A stretch of DNA of 64,000 bases from Lithospermum erythrorhizon (GCA_019722365.1 JADFUC010000385.1:1-64000), one strand, 5' to 3'; numbered from the stretch's first letter, positions 36,990-48,932 are shown. Notes: generated from the sequence alone by a model not told the origin. Numbers and translations: made by a program.

Positions 36990-38767
36990 CCCACAACTAT
37001 CCTGCCTTTATACCTCAAAAGTCCTTCCTTGTACTCATACTGTGGATAATCTTGTGGCTTAATGACAATGCCTGCTAATATGTGCTAAATTGCCCTGTCT
37101 GTCAAATATGTGCTCCTGATTTTCTGGATTCATACTGGTTGTACAGTTGAGATGATGAACACTTGTGCAGCTTCATGCCTTCTCCTAGATAAAACATATG
37201 CTATTAAGTTCTCCTTGTCCTACTTATATTGAATGCAGTAGTCCAGGCCTAGCAACTTGGAAACTACTTTTTGCTACAAGTAGGTGGTCACCTTTTGTTC
37301 TAAAAGGTGCTTTAAGGATTGCTGATCAGTCTTTATAATGAAACTGCCACTGGTGAGGTAGTGTTTCCATTTATTGATTGCCAAAATGATTGCTAGCAGC
37401 TCCTTCTCATAAACTAATAAGCCACTCTGAACCAAGTTTCATGCCTTGTTGATGTATGCTAGAGGCTTGTTTTCCTACATTAAAACAGCTCCATATCCTT
37501 TAGAGGAGGCATTAGTTTCTACTATAAATGAAATTGAGTAATTAGGTAGTGCTAAAATAGGGTACTACTCATGGCATATTTCAGTGCTTCAAATGCTGCA
37601 GTAGTCTCATCAGTCCACTGAAATCCATCTTTTTCAATAAGTTTGTCAAGGGCTTTGCCATAATGCCATAGCCTTTGATGAACTTTCTATAGTATCCAGT
37701 TAATCCCAAGAATCTCCTGAGGGATTTAAGACTGTTAGGACTTGGCCATCCAAGCATGGCCTCAATCTTGCTAGGGTCAGCTTGGACACCACTAGCTGTT
37801 ATAATATGGCCTAGATATTTAATTTTTGGCTGTCCAAATGCACATTTAGTAGGTTTAGCAAATAACCTATTTTCTCTCAGTTTTATAAGAACTTGGTGAA
37901 AGTGTGCAATGTGACTCTCAATGTCCTTGCTATAGATAAGTATATCATCAAAAAATACAAGGACAAACTTCCTCAAAAAGCTGCTAAATATATGATTCAT
38001 AATTCCTTGAAAAGTAGTAGGTGCATTTGAAAGGCCAAAGGGCATTACCAAAAATTCGTAATGCCTTTGATGAGTTTTAAAAGAAATTTTATGCATGTCA
38101 TTTTCATTCATCCTAATCTGGTAGTAACCAGATCTCAAATCTATTTTTGAAAAGATAGTAACTACTTGCAACTCATCCAACAAGTTATCTACTATAGGTA
38201 TAAGAAAATCATGTTTAACAGTTAACTCGTTTAAATACCTATAATCTCTGCAAAACCTCCACGTTCCATCTTTCTTTTTCACAAGAATAACAGGGGAAGC
38301 AAAAGCAGAATTGGAAGGCTGGATAAAGCCAGAAGATAGGAGCTCAGAAACTATGTTTTCAATCTCAGTTTTTGTGTGTGGGATTATCTATATGGGGGAA
38401 ATTTACTAGGTTGTGCTTCAGGTTTCGGAGAGATGGTATGGTCAGTGTTTCTATGTGGAGGTAGGTCTATTGAAGGGGAGAAAAGCTCCTGGAAGTTGAG
38501 AAGTAGTGGCTTGAAATGGGGGTGACAGTGTGGGATTGTTTCAATGACAGAGTTGGGTGGTGGCTGATTTTGGATTGAAAATAATTGTCCAATGGGGTTG
38601 TTATGGGAACTAGTCAACCATTTACTCAGCTTCTTAGCACTTATCATTTGCAAATCAGCTTGAGAGGTGACTGCTTGTAAAGTTACTTCCTGACCTCCCT
38701 TACACAATGTAATCTCCGTTTTCTTAAAAGTTAAACTTAACAGGGCTATAATCCTGCAACCAGTCAA
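36990..38767 (-). pseudogene. Gypsy reverse transcriptase and RNase H
   Basis: The longest intact frame, 37581-38282 (233 codons), holds the RT palm: [51 protein letters not shown], the catalytic box [12 protein letters not shown] (normally Y/F-x-DD, intact) and [14 protein letters not shown], ending in the thumb [19 protein letters not shown]. Upstream, 38384-38767 carries the linker with NFQELFSP and PPHRNTDHTI. Downstream, 37000-37560 contains broken RNase H. The frame is closed by stops at both ends. Confidence 0.92.
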
Positions 38768-38769
38768 TG

Positions 38770-40217
38770 CCTAGCACCATTTCACATGCTCCTAATGGTA
38801 GAATACGGACAGACCTCGAGAAATCTATGCCTTGGACTTTCCATGCAAACTCAGGAGTATATTGGTTGCTAAACAATTTATCACCATTTGTTATATGTAC
38901 CATCATAGGTTCAGGACTAAGTACAGGCACCCTAGATTCTTAGAACCTACCTCATCTAGAAATGTGTGGGTGCTACCTATATCCACTAGCAGATTGATAG
39001 GTGTTCTTCCAAATACTCCTCTTAGTCTAAACGTGGAAAACGAATTAGGAGTGGTTAGGGCATTGAAAGATACCTCGGCTTCGACTTGATCAAGGTTCAC
39101 TTGGGGATTCTCAGCATTTGTTTCGACCTCAAGTGGTGGGCATTCATTTTCCTCTTCCTCTGGACATCATTAAGTAGAGTGTCCTTTTCTTACATTTGTG
39201 CCCCATAAAATAGGTTTCATCACAGTTGTAGCACATTTTTTTTCACGACGAGCTTGAATTTGAGCTTGGGTAAGGAATTTCTTTGGGAGAGAGGTGGGGT
39301 TGGTTGAAGGTGAGATGATTAGAGTGGTGGGATTTGGATTAATTGCTGGATTTCAAAAGTATAGTGTTGAATTAGGGTTAGGGTTCAATCGATTTGGGAA
39401 TTGAGTGGAATTGGGGATTTGACTTGAAAGAGGAAATCGGTTAAGCTTAAGTTTGGCTGAAATGGATTGGAGTTGTTTTTCTTGGCTAAGGCTGAGATCA
39501 TAGGCATGGGCTAGTGTTAATAGTCTGAACATTTTTAGTCCTTCCCGCAACTCATCCTTGAGCCCACTTATAAAACTCCCGATCTAGTAAGTCTCATCAA
39601 AGGTTTGTCCCAATGCAATCAGAGAACCTTTTAGCTCATCAAACATGTCAACATATGGGCTAACTCCCCATATCTGAGTTCATTTATTGAACTCTGTGAT
39701 GACTTTAGTAACGTTAACGTCATCAAATCGGGTCGATAAGGCGGTAGAAAAGTCTTGCCATGTCGTCGGCGGGTTAGAAGCCATCAATACATGGAGCTAT
39801 ATCTCGGACCTACCATCCATGTGCATACCTGCCATGGTACTTTTCTGATGGTCTTGCATTGGATTCAGTGAAAAATATCTCAGACATTTGCGCAACCAAG
39901 CACGTGTATCATTTCCATCGAATCGGAGGGAGTTCTAGCTTGGGTAAAAAGGGTTGGTGATTGATTGGGTTATCGTGGCTCGGGGAATTGAAGATTCACC
40001 ATTATAGCGGAGAATCGTGGGTTTCATATTCGTGGTATGGAGACTGTGAGGTCGTTGGTTTCGTGGAACTCACTAGTGACGGGTGGGTTAAAGCTGGGTC
40101 AGGTATTGGTCTTTTTTCTAGGTTTTGGCCGTCAGATGGGATTGCTTGAACAACGCTAGTTAGTGGAAAATGAGGAGGTTGTTGGTTATGGAGTAGTTGT
40201 TGAAGCATGGACATCAT
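38770..40217 (-). pseudogene. Gypsy gag and protease
   Basis: Gag lies at about 39350-40217. The zinc knuckle KMCYNCDETYFMGHKCKK reads in 39182-39238 (C-x2-C...GH-x-C). The protease box NLLVDIGSTHTFLDE reads in 38940-38990: the usual D-S-G is D-I-G, an active-site change. 38724-38930 continues with VLGIDWLQDYSPVKFNF, the conserved end of plant gypsy proteases. Confidence 0.85.
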
Positions 40218-40711
40218 ATCAACTTCTTGTTGTTGGGATTCTTCCTGTCGTACCTAGGATTGGATTTTTTTCCAGAGGGAGAATGTTTTATAAGACCCCT
40301 CTGTGAATCAACCCAAGGCCTCTCATGGAGGTTTCAAAGTATAAACTACAGTTAGAAGCCTCAGTTTACCTTAGGATCGGGGTTTGTTTGGTGATGAAAT
40401 CACTGGCGCTATGGGCCACAGTCTAGACGGTCGTAAGAAGAGAACAATGAGCATCACGCAGAACTATTTGATCATGGAGACTTTGAAACTACCCCGAAAA
40501 TGTAAGTCTTCAAAGAGCTGTGATTCTCGGTGGTGTAGCTATGTTTTGTCAGCGGTAGGTATGTATCGATCGCAGATTGAACCTACGGATCTAGAGCAGA
40601 ATTGTGTTAGGAATGGAGGAGAACCAAAGGAATCTATGGCGGAAGTGAGTTGGCTATGAAGAACTTATGTGGATCTAAGAAGAAGTGATCATGAAGTTCC
40701 ATGAAATTAAG

Positions 40712-41048
40712 TGTAGCAAGCTAGCTATGCTGATTTTAAAGAACCCAAGGATCGTAGTAAAGAGAGAATAGAATAGCGTATAGCGGAGAATAGAAGAGGG
40801 GAAAAAGAAGAAGATCAGAAGGGGAAAGGAATGCAGAAATAGAAGAACAAAACTATGAGGAAAGGAGATTTTAGATATTCATTTCATAGTCTTTTACAAG
40901 TTGATGCTCTATCTATATATAGAGTTTATAATTCAGAAAATGTAAATAATACATAATTGTAAATGGAAAATGGTTTTGTAACTACTTTCTGCAGAGTTTG
41001 TTATTTTCTCTTTCTTTGCTCACATGCTTATTTCCCTTTCTTGTGACA
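40712..41048 (-). repeat. 5' LTR of the nested gypsy element
   Basis: Partner of 35368-35711. TG...CA ends (TGTAGCAAGC ... CTTGTGACA). A recognisable tRNA primer site was not found to its left. Confidence 0.9.
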
Positions 41049-41142
41049 ATAGCTTGCTGATATCTTTACTAAAGCTTTGGATGCAGTTCAATTTGAATCT
41101 CTGAGATCCTCTTTTGGATTATGTGTTATTGACAAATAGCAA
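41049..41142 (+). pseudogene. C-terminus of the interrupted copia polyprotein
   Basis: Immediately after the gypsy LTR the plus strand reads LADIFTKALDAVQFESLRSS then FGLCVIDK and TAG at 41140. This is the standard end of a copia polyprotein and continues the RNase H fragment that stops at 35367, proving that the gypsy element landed inside copia. Confidence 0.92.
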
Positions 41143-41978
41143 TCAAAGATAGGTTGTAGTAATAAGAGAAGTGGTGTTGTTAATGAAAGTGCTACAACCG
41201 AGGAAGGAGAACGGATGTTTCTAAGACCTGGGTGAGAGTGTTCCAACAGTTGGCATATGTCTAGCAGTTTGAATTTTGGCAAATTAATTTTGGAGGGAAA
41301 TACTGAAGAATGAGTTAACCCTGTGTTAAAGGTAACTGTAATTCATTTAATTATGGTAAGAGGTTGTCCTAATCATCCACCTTCCTTATTTTTGTTAACT
41401 TATTATAAAACTATCTTTATCAAACATACAAAAACCGCCTAACTCCCTCAAAAATTATTTAATTTATTAACTTACCATAAAACTACCTTTCAATCATCGA
41501 TCCCAACAATATTAATTTATAAATTTTTTAATGTATCTTTTTTAGCTCAAACAAAAATTTTAAGCACCCATTAGACATTCACCAAATTAATTTATGGAGA
41601 TCAATAAGCTGAGGGCTGCCGAGCGACAAGCATGTGGGTGATCAACCAATCACATGTTCCTTGTTATGAACCCCATAAAAAATGTTAAATAAAGTTCATG
41701 GCAGATGTTCTTGTGGTCATTGCCAAGGAAGAATATACATATCCTTTTCCTGTCAATTCTAAAAAGACAATTTCGACAAAGCATGACTAAAATTAATGAG
41801 TTGTCACAAGCTAATTAGTTATAAACCCAACATTTAAGAATGGTAAGCACGAACATAAAAATAACAGGACAAGAAAAGGAAACCCCATCCTAATAAAACA
41901 ATCCTTATAAACTAAAAATAATCATTTAAAGAAACATCTTTATGATATAGTAAACTTTATTAATACTGTGAGCCTTGA
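41143..41978. other. Spacer and upstream region of the ERF gene
   Basis: AT-rich, no gene. A CATGTG...CACATG inverted pair with a CCAAT between (41631-41655) is the only palindrome noted. The dead retrotransposon stack ends about 0.84 kb upstream of the ERF TATA box, so the promoter of that gene is short or partly transposon-derived. Confidence 0.5.
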
Positions 41979-41986
41979 TATAAATA
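41979..41986 (+). promoter_or_regulatory. TATA box of the ERF gene
   Basis: TATAAATA lies 54 bp upstream of the ATG at 42040, implying a transcription start near 42010 and a very short leader. Confidence 0.6.
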
Positions 41987-42039
41987 GTACAGTATAGTCT
42001 ATGCATAATCATTATGTGTTCTAATTGTTTCTTTCTCAA

Positions 42040-43197
42040 ATGCAAAACAATACTATTCTTATGGGGCACCAGTTACCAACTGTAGAAACCTTCAGGCAAA
42101 TAAAAGAATCTCCATCTTTTTTTGTTGATTCAAACACTAGTTTTTGTGAACATGGAAAATCAAGCAATTCAAGTTCTGAATCAAGTAATTCTTCAGCCAA
42201 TGAAACTTGTGTAATGCAACATTTAGAATTCTCCAAACATCAGATGCATTCATTTGGTACTGATGTGAGTTTTTCCAATCCAAATATATCTTCAACTACC
42301 CATCATTTTACAGAAAGCCAGGTTCATTTGAACTTTCTTGAAACATTTCCTGGTAATGTAAATCCCAAAAACTTTATTCATAATAATAACAATGTTGAAT
42401 CCCAAAAACTAGGCCTGTTTTTGCAAGAACAATCCATTTTGGAAAAATCCCAGAAGGCTTCAACAACCCCTTTATTCCATTTGTCCCAATTTGATCAACA
42501 AAATGATCAATACAACAATCCAGGCCCCCCTGAGTGGCTGAAAATAAACCAAAGTTTAACAAATTGTATATCAAAAGGTTTCAGTGATTATTGGCTAAGT
42601 GCAACTCAAACTCAACCCATGAAGTTGTCATCATCGAAAAAAAATTCAAATACTAATCATAATAACTCTTTAAGGTCGCCCGGGAAGCTTTTCAGGGGAG
42701 TCAGGCAGAGGCATTGGGGAAAATGGGTTGCAGAAATCAGGTTGCCGAGAAATCGAACAAGGGTATGGTTAGGGACATTTGATAAAGCTGAAGAAGCTGC
42801 ATTAGCTTATGATACAGCTGCATATATGTTGAGAGGAGATTATGCTCATTTGAATTTTCCAGATAGGAAGCATCAACTTAGGGAAAACAATGTTATCTGT
42901 AGTAATATTGCAGCTCTTCTTGAAGCAAAGTTGCAAACAGTATCTCAAACTGAAAAAAACAAGAAAATTGATGACCAAGTACAAATTATGCAGCATCAAA
43001 TAATTTTCCAAGAAGATGGAAATTTGAAGAATTTTGATAAACCACAAGAAAAAAAAGAGTGGCCATTGGAGTTGGAAAGCAAATATGGATTTGAGAATGC
43101 AGAAGGGGGGAGAGATAGTGAAGGTGTTCAGTTGAGTAGAACACCATCTTTGGACATGGATATGATTTGGGATGAATTCTTAATCCCTCATTCATGA
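42040..43197 (+). CDS. AP2/ERF transcription factor, ERF053/ERF054-like (DREB A-6)
   Basis: Intronless gene of 385 residues. The frame is open a little upstream, but the first ATG is 42040; an ATG at 42061 is a possible second start. It contains one AP2 DNA-binding domain (residues about 219-274): [47 protein letters not shown] and the closing NFP. The WVAEIRL form is typical of the DREB A-6/RAP2.4-related group. The following [10 protein letters not shown] stretch and the [12 protein letters not shown] helix, and the acidic [12 protein letters not shown]-terminus, recall ERF053/ERF054. The N-terminal half is Ser/Asn-rich ([14 protein letters not shown]), probably disordered activation sequence. 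It is expected to act in the nucleus on DRE/GCC-type promoter elements in stress responses. The frame is intact. Family is sure, exact orthologue less so. Confidence 0.93.
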   Translation: MQNNTILMGHQLPTVETFRQIKESPSFFVDSNTSFCEHGKSSNSSSESSNSSANETCVMQHLEFSKHQMHSFGTDVSFSNPNISSTTHHFTESQVHLNFLETFPGNVNPKNFIHNNNNVESQKLGLFLQEQSILEKSQKASTTPLFHLSQFDQQNDQYNNPGPPEWLKINQSLTNCISKGFSDYWLSATQTQPMKLSSSKKNSNTNHNNSLRSPGKLFRGVRQRHWGKWVAEIRLPRNRTRVWLGTFDKAEEAALAYDTAAYMLRGDYAHLNFPDRKHQLRENNVICSNIAALLEAKLQTVSQTEKNKKIDDQVQIMQHQIIFQEDGNLKNFDKPQEKKEWPLELESKYGFENAEGGRDSEGVQLSRTPSLDMDMIWDEFLIPHS

Positions 43198-46100
43198 TGA
43201 CAACCAATCCTCAAATCTAGCTTGGCAAATAAGAACAAATTCCAAGTGATGATTCTTATTGACTCAAAAGAAGAACAAATTAACTTGAAGGAGTTAAAAA
43301 GATAAACTACTAGCATAATATATTTGTGTGATTTTTAAATTTAATCAGGATATTTTTTATCTTTTAAGGAGAAAATTATGAAGTTCTATGTAATAAGTTT
43401 TCTTTGTTTTTGTTTATTCTAAACACTGTTTTTTTGTTAAGCGATGTACTTTACTACTATTTATTTGATGTCCTTAACCACATATTTAGATAGAAGGATG
43501 ATGCTTATTTATTATTTTTTTAACGGGAGACCATACTCGTTATTCGTGCATTGGGTAAATTTCAGACTGATATAATAGCCTGCAAACCTCGTCAACCAAG
43601 TAAACCACACTAAGTAAGCACTGTACTGTGTGACAAGCTCGACCAAGAAAGTGTTGGTAGGGGAAATCGAACTCATGATCTCACGTTCACAAGCTCACCT
43701 ACTCCATCAACGGGATGCTTATTTTATTTTTTGTTTTCATGGAAGCTTGATTCTTTAGTAAGTTCGGGCCTTGTCCCGGCCCACTAGGTCTATCAAGGGC
43801 CTCCAGTCCATTAAGTAATGGGATCGACTTAGGCTTAATAAGGCCCCAAGCCCAGGATCGATTTGTCTTTGATGGATATTGAGCCCGAGCTTAGTGAGGC
43901 TCCTCACATTCCTTAACAGTGTACACCTTCATTAAAAGTTAATAACCATTTATATCCTATCTTAAAAGGGTGGTTGGTTGAGAAGTGGCCTTTAAGAGGC
44001 CACCCGTTTAATACACAGAACAGAGAATTCTGGATAGTTTAATACAATAATAAACATTAACATAAACATTGTCGTTCGTTGTTTGCATAACATAAAAATT
44101 TCACCGACTGTATAACATAAAAACTAAATTATTCTAACATGAAAATATATTAACGCCATTATTCAAATACGAAATACATAATGGCCATAATAATGGTCAT
44201 ATTTTTCCTTTGCAAGCCTCAAACGGGTATCCGTTTGTCCACAGTAGGTACTCGCCTCAACATAACGGCTAGTTTGGGAAACGGTCTGGCCCGGTTCATT
44301 ACCTCATCGACTAATTAGCTTCTCTAATCTTATTGGGAAAAACCTGAACTGTTGATTGGTGACAAAATGTATTATTCCAACAAAATGTTAATCCAAATCC
44401 AAAACAATTCTCATTGTTTGAGCCCTTAAAGAATTGGTTAGATATTGCTTCAGAAAGCATAATGCAGTTGTTAACATTTTCTATAAATAGTAAAATTAAT
44501 TAGGCACAATTAAAAAAATAGTGTATATGTTGAACCACCATTTTGATCCACCGAATTGAAATCCGCCTCTGACAATACTTGATAAATTTTCCGTCGATTT
44601 CCGAACATGAATCATAATATGTGTGTTCGAAGAAAATTTAACCAACTCAACAAGTGTTTTTTTTTTTTTTTATGGATGCGGGCATTCATCCGTATCATTC
44701 TTATTAGTATATCGATGTACCTGTTTCTCCAAAAATTTAAGATGGATTTCTTAAAGAATAAAAAGAAGTAAATAAAAGATCTATCAAAAAAGAAGAGAAC
44801 GAAGCAAAGTTAGCTTTAAAGGTAAGTAATATTTTGACTTAATAATATCTCATGGTACTACTTCCAGGAGAATATTGTATACTTACTTTCTTAAGTTTTC
44901 TTAAACTCAACATATAATCAACATGGAAATAGCTTTAAACATAACAAAAGGTAACATTACGTAGCATTGATGAATAAATGTAGAGTAAATAAAATTCGGA
45001 TAAAGACATTTTAGGCAGCTAAAAAATAATCAAGGTAAGCGGCAGACTTATCTTATCCTGCCTCTTCTTTAGTGCTGGAAACAAGTCGGATCGAGCTGCT
45101 TATTGCGATAGCATGAGTTGGTTGTTACAGTAACCAGCCAAGTATCGGCATGACTCGTAACAAAATCAATTCAAGTCCAGACTCGTGCTTGAATTCTTTG
45201 AGATTCGAACAAGCCAACGAGCAAGCTAGGTACCAACTACCAAGTCACCGAACTTATTATTACTCGTAATCGGTGTACAGTCCAACCTCTTCAATTTTAT
45301 TCAAATGTTGTTTCATAAATTTTTTTATAATAATGATTATAATGTAATTACATACTCTTGTATATAATATCATAATATAAAAAAATTAAAAATTCACATT
45401 TGGACATATCCATTTGTATAAATACTTTTTATATTAACTATTTGGATATAAACATATGAATATTGATTGAAATATTATCTAATATATGATCAACATACAA
45501 ATATAATGCTTATGAAATGTAAATAAAAATGCACAACATATAAAACTCAATATGAAATTAATAAATTGAATACTTGATTACCGATCGAGAAACCAAATGT
45601 TTAGTCTCATCTTGTTGGTTGCATTTGTAATTTTGTATTTGTTCTTCAATGCATAATTATCTTGATTATCAACAATTCAAAGATAATATTGTAGTAACCA
45701 TTCAATATTAAAATACATTAGTAATAACTACTCTATAGTGGATATTGTGGTGGTTATTTTTTAATTATTTTTTAAAATTGGACAAATGGCAAATACATGT
45801 AATATCACGTGGATAACTTAGATGACCTTTTAGGCTTCATTAAACAATTTAGACCTTTCCACTTTATATACAGGATAGATTATCATATTTTTTCCATAAT
45901 CTACTGTAGATTTCTTCACATAGAAAAAGGAGTCTGATTTCTTCAATTGATGAATTTCATATATTAAGACTAATTTAAGTTGAATCAGAATAATTTGTAT
46001 AGTGTGAACTTCGCAAGCCAAAACTTAAATTTGAATAAAGCTAGTACTAATAAAGTAAAACAATTCCGTAAAATTAAGAAAAATGGCATTTCCTGGAAGC
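43198..46100. other. Intergenic DNA between ERF and root-cap genes
   Basis: AT-rich, without a gene apart from the SINE at 43511-43713. A short run of 15 T sits near 44659. The stretch 43760-43930 is GC-richer (repeated GGCCC/CCGGCCC words) and unexplained. Confidence 0.6.
43511..43713 (-). mobile_element. tRNA-derived SINE with target duplication
   Basis: On the minus strand it begins near 43713 and has a pol III B-box-like GAGTTCGATTTCCC at 43661-43674, preceded by GTGAGATCATGA as in plant SINE heads. It ends in an A-rich tail (T-rich on plus, 43511-43521). The word GATGCTTATTT occurs on both sides (43500-43510 and 43714-43724), an 11-bp perfect target duplication. The body is about 200 bp, the usual plant SINE length. 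Confidence 0.8.
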
Positions 46101-46110
46101 TATAAAAATA
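46101..46110 (+). promoter_or_regulatory. TATA box of the root-cap-domain gene
   Basis: TATAAAAATA lies 118 bp before the ATG at 46219. The start of transcription is expected near 46130, giving a leader of roughly 85-90 nt. Confidence 0.6.
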
Positions 46111-46218
46111 AGGTAGCTACAATCATGTTAATCATCAACAAGTCTCAAACAATTACCATTTTTTCCTTGCAACAGAAAAGATTTCAACCAAATTTATTTT
46201 GTTCATCGATCTCCAACG

Positions 46219-47812
46219 ATGGCTAGTCTATTTGCAAGTCACCACATTGCATGCATTTTGCTAATGCTATTTGCAATAGCAGCTGCCTCTGCAGTTGCTT
46301 CGGCTCGCGAGGGGGACAAAGACGATCATACATCTCCATCTTCTTCGTCTTCATCTTCATCATCTGCTGCCTCTTCTTCCTCGTCTTCCCCGCCCTCTTA
46401 TTCTATCTCTCATAATTCTTCTACTTCTCCTGATGGCTCTTCATCTTCTAGTTCTTCAGCCTCCTCCTCTGCAGCATCCTCATCCTCTTCGTCTTCTTCA
46501 TCATCATCGTCTTCTTCTACTGCAGCAAATTCAAAAGCACCTGCTCGGTCACCTCCTACAAACTCCAAATGGAAACGATCCCCAAGGTCGAACTCTTCTT
46601 CTTCATCTTCGTCCTCATCCTCATCTGACTCTCTTTCTCAACAATCATCAACCACAAACCAACCTCCACAAAATCAGTCACCTACTGGCCAGTCTTCCTC
46701 ATCTACTTCTTCCGCACCATCACAATCATCCTCATCTTCCTCTGCAGCCTCTTCTTCTTCCTCTGGAGCGAAAACAGTGAAATGCCAGAACAAATACTAT
46801 CCACAATGCTACAATGTGAAACACACTTGTCCCGGTACATGCCCTCAAGGATGTGAGATTGATTGTGTAACGTGCAAACCAATTTGCAGTAAGTACATAT
46901 ATATAGTTATTTACTCAATTAAATCATTTCAGATTAATAGATGTTATAATTGTTTAACCACTCACCTTAGAATAAGTTATTGAGTATATATATATATATA
47001 TATATATATTAATTTTTTCCCTTGTTATTGAAGGTTGTGATAAGCCCGGAGCAGTGTGCCAAGATCCTCGTTTCATAGGTGCTGATGGTATCACATTCTA
47101 CTTCCATGGCAAGAAGGACCAAGATTTTTGCATTGTTTCAGATCCTAATGTTCACATTAATGCTCACTTCATCGGTAGAAGGAACAATAATATGGGAAGG
47201 GACTTCACTTGGGTTCAATCTATCGGTATTCTTTTTGATGATCACAAGCTTTTTGTTGGTGCACAAAAAACATCAATGTGGGATGATTCAGTTGATCGTC
47301 TTTTCATTTCATTCGATGATGAGCCTATACAGATTCTCAACTTCGGAGGGGCAAGATGGCAATCTGAAACTGCACCAATGGCTTCAATTGCTAGACTTGG
47401 TGACACGAATAGTATAGTAGTTGACATTGAAGGTCTTCTCAAGATTACAGCCAAAGTCGCTCCCATCACAGACGAAGAATCAAGAGTACACAACTATGGA
47501 ATCACCAACGATGATTGCTTCGCTCATTTGGAACTTGCCTTCAAATTTTTCGCTTTGAGTGATCAAGTAGATGGAGTTTTGGGACAAACATATGCAACAA
47601 ATTATGTGAGTAAAGTTAAAATGGGAATATCCATGCCAGTTTTAGGAGGGGAAAAGAAATTTGGCACTTCAAGTATCTTTGCACCAGATTGCTCAGTCAC
47701 AAAGTTTCAAGGATTAAAGAAAATGGGATTAAAGTCTACTACAAATTTTGAGATTCCAACCTTGAGTTGTGCTAGTGGAATTAATGGAAAGGGGGTTGTT
47801 TGCAAGCGTTGA
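46219..47812 (+). CDS. Secreted Ser-rich root-cap-domain (LEA-related) protein
   Basis: Two exons, 46219-46888 and 47034-47812 (donor A|GTAAGT, acceptor GAAG|GT, phase 1), giving 482 residues. Residues 1-29 form a signal peptide ([17 protein letters not shown]). Residues about 38-180 are a low-complexity Ser-rich linker with Pro, Ala and Asn. A Cys-rich module follows ([40 protein letters not shown]). It leads into the root-cap domain, with [53 protein letters not shown] and [14 protein letters not shown]. Proteins of this family are secreted and were first noted as root-cap mRNAs; the biochemical role is unknown. All motif cysteines appear present. The intron carries a (TA)n run (46985-47009). 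Confidence 0.92.
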
Positions 47813-47865
47813 TCAATGAGCATTTTCAATTATTATGAGAACATATATAATAAAGTTAGTTCTCC

Positions 47866-47871
47866 AATAAA
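47866..47871 (+). terminator. Polyadenylation signal of the root-cap gene
   Basis: AATAAA 54 bp after the stop codon; a weaker AATAAAG-type word lies about 20 bp earlier. The position suits a plant near-upstream element. Confidence 0.5.
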
Positions 47872-48932
47872 ATCGGATACATTTTGAAATAACATGTAAT
47901 TTGAACTTTTGGGTTCGTTTTGTGGTGTACTTAACTAATGTTATTCTTAATAAAAAATAAATTCTATTATTAATAAGATTCATTATTTTGAGTATCAGAG
48001 TTGAAATAACTTTGTTGTGTTTTTATCTCCAATAAATCAGAAAATACATACATACATTGACACCCCAATACCCACACAGCACACTGGCCAGATATTCCCA
48101 CTTGGATAAAATTTAGCGAACCGGTTAATCGAGCATATTAACAATCACTCGACTTGATAACAACACTATGTATGAACATGCATAAAAACCTAGTATTCTT
48201 TTCATCTTGTAATACTTAAATAAATGACTTAGCAGTACTCATATTTCCAATCGAAAAAAGGCAGAAATGACTTAATTTGAAATCGATAAAATTGTGACGA
48301 GCAGTTGTAAGAATGCTTTTGTCATAACTATAATCTATGAATTTTGGGTATCTGATAATTATGCAGGTGAATTAGGTACAATTACTTCACATTTTTCCAA
48401 TTTATTTGTGTAGGACCTATTATTTAGTTTCATATTTTATAAGTGTGTTCACATTTTTCTCCATTTTCAAATAAACCCAAAGTTCCAAACATACGACCAA
48501 AGGAAGTTGGCCCAACTGCTAAAAGCTTTGACGAAACAAGAATGTGAAATATCTCTTAACAAATCTACAACATGTAGTATAGACTGGCCTTGATGATGCA
48601 ACTATTTATCGAGACACTGGATTCCATCGAACATACATTGTTAATTTCCAGCCAATAATAATTGCAACTCGCTCAAAAAGAACACAGCAATGGTGGAGAC
48701 TAGTATTGCGGAGTAACTATAACATAAAACTCACAAATTACATAATATAAAGTGAGACAGGAATTGGTTAAAGAAAAGAGTTACCTTTCCAGAAACAAGC
48801 ATTAAGCAGTTGATTCGATTAAATTAGAATGATAGTGCTGGATAAGCTGAGAAAGCATTGACACCTCCAGTCAAATCCATTTCTACAGACGGCTACAGAG
48901 CTTTCAGTTAATCTGACAAAGTTGTTCAGGTT
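47872..48932. other. Intergenic DNA
   Basis: AT-rich sequence between the 3' ends of the root-cap gene and the mTERF gene. No gene, repeat or RNA was recognised. Confidence 0.6.

Larger units (their letters stand above)
35368..41048 (-). mobile_element. Ty3/gypsy retrotransposon nested in copia
   Basis: Complete structure in minus orientation. The right LTR at 40712-41048 is the 5' LTR. It is followed leftward by gag with a zinc knuckle, protease, RT, RNase H, integrase and a polypurine tract (minus-strand AAGGGAGGAGGAG, adjacent to 35712), then the 3' LTR at 35368-35711. The domain order RT-RNaseH-integrase marks gypsy. LTRs of about 340 bp and the LPEESIIHHVFHVSLLKK-type ending suggest a chromovirus, possibly Reina-like. 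Several stops disable it. The 5-bp target duplication is not evident (GGTA before, ATAGC after). Confidence 0.9.
29432..41142 (+). mobile_element. SIRE-like Ty1/copia element split by two insertions
   Basis: Plus-strand copia segments lie in order: gag (29432-30372), protease and integrase pieces (30426-31500), RT (31634-32374), RNase H (34670-35367) and the polyprotein C-terminus (41049-41142). The breaks at 32375-34664 and 35368-41048 are exact insertions of other LTR sequences, since the coding sense resumes immediately after each. The gag zinc-knuckle wording (CRECEGFGH) suits the SIRE/Maximus lineage. No LTRs were found. Integrase is mostly deleted and there are many stops, so the element is dead. 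Confidence 0.85.

Noticed and set aside
42802..43207. Minus-strand frames over the ERF gene
   Set aside because: Shadows of the AP2/ERF coding sequence.
46295..46780. 161-codon Leu/His-rich open frame inside the root-cap gene
   Set aside because: It is the TCN/CTN repeat of the Ser-rich linker read in another frame; the true frame has a signal peptide and continues into the root-cap domain.
46889..46983. Read-through of root-cap exon 1 into the intron as the true protein end
   Set aside because: A GTAAGT donor and a downstream acceptor restore the conserved CKPICSCDKPG junction in frame.
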